Assembly (NCBI GenBank): GCA_030151225.1
Contig: JASLEG010000189.1
Span: 1-16,156 of the forward strand
DNA length: 16,156 nucleotides
Source: Burkholderia sp.
GTDB taxonomy: Bacteria; Pseudomonadota; Gammaproteobacteria; Burkholderiales; Burkholderiaceae
Direction of reading: 5' to 3'
Shown here: positions 15,101 through 16,156 of the stretch, one piece after another
How the letters are laid out: each line of letters starts with the position of its first letter
Numbering within the stretch: the stretch's first letter is position 1
Made by a program: the position numbers and the translations under genes
The notes under the pieces: generated by a model
What the model saw: the letters and a program-made list of their open reading frames with translations, nothing else
Databases searched by the model: none
What the model was told of the DNA's origin: nothing

Positions 15101-16156
15101 CGTCGCGCCGCGCACGCAGACCGAGCAGGCGCTCGCCGCGATCTGGGCCGAGCTGCTGCAGGTCGAACGCGTGGGCCTGCACGAGCATTTCTTCGAACTC
15201 GGCGGCCATTCGCTGCTGGCCGTGCAGCTGGCCTCGCGCGTGCGCGCCCGGCTCGGCGTGGAGGTGGCGCTGGCCGAGCTGTTCGCGCGGCCCACGCTCG
15301 GGCAGTTCGCGGCCGCGGTCGAGCAGGCCGGCGCCAGCGCGCTGCCGCCGATCGTGGCGCGCGATCGCGATGCCGCCGCCGTGCTGTCGTTCTCGCAGCA
15401 GCGGCTGTGGTTCCTCGACCGGCTCGAGACCGGCGCGAGCACGGCCTATCACGTGATGGTGGGCCTGCGGCTCGGCGGCGAGCTGAACGAGGCCGCGCTG
15501 CGCCAGGCGCTCGATCGCATCGTGGCGCGCCACGAGGTGCTGCGCACCGGCTTCGAGGTGGTGAACGGCGAGCCCGTGCAGCGCGTGGCGGCCGAGGCGC
15601 GCTTCGCGCTGGCGAGCCACGACCTGTCGGGCATGCCCGACGGCGAGGCGCAGGTGCGCCGCCACCTGGCCGAGGAGGGCGACACGCCGTTCGATCTGGC
15701 CACCGGGCCGCTGGTGCGCGGGCGCCTGCTGCGGCTCGGCGCGCGCGAGCACGTGCTGCTGGCCACCCTGCATCACATCGTGAGCGACGGCTGGTCGATG
15801 GGCGTGCTGGTGCGCGAGTTCGGCGAGCTGTATCGCGCCTTCAGCCAGGGGCAGGACGATCCGCTCGCGCCGCTGGCGATCCAGTACGCCGACTACGCGG
15901 CCTGGCAACGCGGCTGGATGACCGAAGCCGTGCTGGCCCGCCAGCTCGCCTACTGGCGCGAGGCGCTGCACGGCGCGCCCGAGCGGCTGACGCTGCCGAC
16001 CGACCGGCCGCGCCCCGCCGTCAAGCGCCAGCGCGGCGCGATCGTGCCGCTGCGCTGGTCCGCCGAGCTGAGCCGCGACCTGAACGCGCTGAGCCAGCGC
16101 GCGGGGGCGAGCCTGTTCATGACGCTCGCCGCGGCGCTCGGCGTGGTGCTGGGGCG
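12057..16156 (+). CDS. Non-ribosomal peptide synthetase, 5' part: C-A(aliphatic)-PCP-C...
   Basis: The reading frame is open from ATG 12057 to the right edge (1366 complete codons) and the gene continues beyond it. It starts with about 41 residues before the first C motif. This head is very acidic and partly helical (MEELSLDAIKQELLALMAAE), a candidate docking head for the PKS. Domain order is C4 (about 12183-13500), A4 (13560-15060), PCP4 (15100-15320) and C5 (from about 15378, cut by the window). C4 must take the beta-hydroxy (or beta-keto) acyl chain from the PKS carrier, so it is the PKS-to-NRPS switch point. The A4 pocket reads as a branched aliphatic amino acid. C5 shows that at least one more module or domain follows. 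No epimerase lies between PCP4 and C5. The start is supported by a good ribosome site and a 10-base gap to the PKS. Confidence 0.96.
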   Translation, partial: MEELSLDAIKQELLALMAAEAGELDGDAADEVRLAPVAREDGMPLSFAQRRLWFLDRLDRQAGAAYHVNVALRLDGALDVDALRRALERVVARHEVLRTHFELVGDEPVQRIAAAMPFALDTRDLSGLAEVADLEAEAYRLAREQAATPFELATGPLVRASLLRLAAHQHVLLATMHHIISDDWSLAVLIGELGVLYRAFAEGRDDPLPPLAIQYADYAVWQRRWLAGDELQAQRTYWQTTLRGAPELTELPLDHARPAAQDYDGQSLDVRLDTALSARIRALAQRHGTTVFNVVLAAWAALVGRLAGQDDVVIGTPVANRTRTEVEPLIGFFVNTLAMRIDLSGRPSAATLLARVHAATLAAQRHQDLPFDQVIEAVNPPRSMSHTPLFQLVLNWQNAEQDGLALGDVALRGMPLEQTRAQFDANLELRDDHGCIAGTLTFATALFERASMARYLGYLEVLLAGMTDDDAACVDAIELIPAGERERMLVQSNDTARATPRAGLAALFEAQADRTPDAVAVVHEGATLSYRQLEARANRLAHHLRALGVREGGRVGMCLERGLDAITAVLAIVKAGAAYVPLDPAHPPQRLALMLDDSAAAQVVTQRALSGCLVEGGFAGQVIELDAPEAAWTACPDTPPGLEGGRAALAYIIYTSGSTGRPKGVMVEHGSVIDLVVNTDYVALDATHVVAQVSNLAFDAATFEIWGALLNGARLACIGRQTALDPRSLLAALARDGANVMFLTTALFNQLAARDAGAFARFDTLLVGGEALDPAAIARVLGAARPRRLLNAYGPTETTTFAVCHEITQAAAGRSVPIGRPIANMRALVLDAQLRPVPVGVPGDLYLGGSGVARGYLNQPALTAERFVADPFSSEADAGDGPARLYKTGDRARWLPQGALQYLGRVDDQVKLRGFRIELGEIETALRALDAVADAVVIVREDAPGDRRLVAYGVVASGHAAPGLPALRQALAGSLPDYMVPAQMVWLDALPVTPNGKLDRRALPVPEAIASEVAYVAPRTQTEQALAAIWAELLQVERVGLHEHFFELGGHSLLAVQLASRVRARLGVEVALAELFARPTLGQFAAAVEQAGASALPPIVARDRDAAAVLSFSQQRLWFLDRLETGASTAYHVMVGLRLGGELNEAALRQALDRIVARHEVLRTGFEVVNGEPVQRVAAEARFALASHDLSGMPDGEAQVRRHLAEEGDTPFDLATGPLVRGRLLRLGAREHVLLATLHHIVSDGWSMGVLVREFGELYRAFSQGQDDPLAPLAIQYADYAAWQRGWMTEAVLARQLAYWREALHGAPERLTLPTDRPRPAVKRQRGAIVPLRWSAELSRDLNALSQRAGASLFMTLAAALGVVLG
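12183..15320 (+). other. Module 5: C-A-PCP, predicted to add Val/Ile/Leu
   Basis: C4 has LSFAQRRLWFLDRLD and RHEVLRTHF. Its active-site motif reads HHIISDD (12585-12605), with Asp where the final Gly is usual; the catalytic second His is kept. In A4 the ATP loop YTSGSTGRPKGV is at 14016-14051. The pocket segments FDAATFE (14148-14168), VMFLTTA, TLLVGGEAL and NAYGPTETTTF (14427-14459) give D-A-F-F-L-G-A-T-F-K. This resembles Val/Ile-type codes (for example DAFWIGGTFK for Val) without matching one I know exactly. PCP4 has GGHSLL with its serine codon at 15210-15212. Confidence 0.8.
15378..16156 (+). other. Condensation domain of module 6, truncated by window end
   Basis: VLSFSQQRLWFLDRLE, RHEVLRTGF and HHIVSDG (15771-15791) show an active-looking C domain. 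It would join the module 5 residue to the next amino acid. From about 16020 the sequence (VKRQRGAIVPLRWSAEL..., GASLFMTLAAALG) departs sharply from the other three C domains, which share QDYxG and GTTVFNV at this point. The remaining half and the A domain lie outside the window. Confidence 0.88.

Noticed and set aside
11943..15971. Second very long minus-strand open frame opposite the downstream NRPS
   Set aside because: Same reasons: it is repetitive in step with the sense modules, lacks recognisable domains, and lies over clear C-A-PCP coding.

Overview
The window is a single-direction (+ strand) stretch of a hybrid non-ribosomal peptide synthetase / polyketide synthase (NRPS/PKS) gene cluster. 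The DNA is very GC-rich throughout, with strong GCG/CGC codon use. The proteins look like those of beta-proteobacterial assembly lines, so Burkholderia or a close relative is the most likely source. That is an inference from composition and protein style, not a proven assignment. No RNA genes, mobile elements or CRISPR arrays were seen.

Layout. (1) Bases 1-7292 are the 3' part of an NRPS gene that begins before the window. Its visible domains are the tail of an adenylation (A) domain, then PCP, C-A(Thr)-PCP and C-A(Ser)-PCP, ending in a basic tail. (2) After a 77-base gap with a small GC hairpin, bases 7370-12046 encode a complete 1558-residue PKS module, KS-AT(malonyl)-KR-carrier protein, with no DH, ER or methyltransferase. 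(3) After a 10-base gap, bases 12057 to the window end encode the 5' part of a second NRPS: a short acidic head, then C-A(branched aliphatic)-PCP and an incomplete C domain. The three genes are probably one transcription unit.

How they work together. By colinearity the assembly line adds X (the A1 pocket lies outside the window), Thr, Ser, one malonate-derived C2 unit, then probably Val/Ile/Leu, and continues beyond the right edge. Ser extended by malonate and reduced by the KR would give a statine-like gamma-amino-beta-hydroxy acid, 4-amino-3,5-dihydroxypentanoate. The KR, however, has Ser where the catalytic Asn is expected, so the beta-keto form is also possible. No stand-alone epimerase, thioesterase, tailoring enzyme, transporter or regulator lies in the window.

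Most worth a second look: the unusual KR active site; the paired basic-tail/acidic-head ends at both protein junctions; the HHxxxDD motif in the C domain that receives the polyketide chain; the abrupt divergence within the last C domain; and long near-identical stretches between C domains that point to recent duplication or gene conversion. I cannot link the cluster to a known compound from sequence alone.
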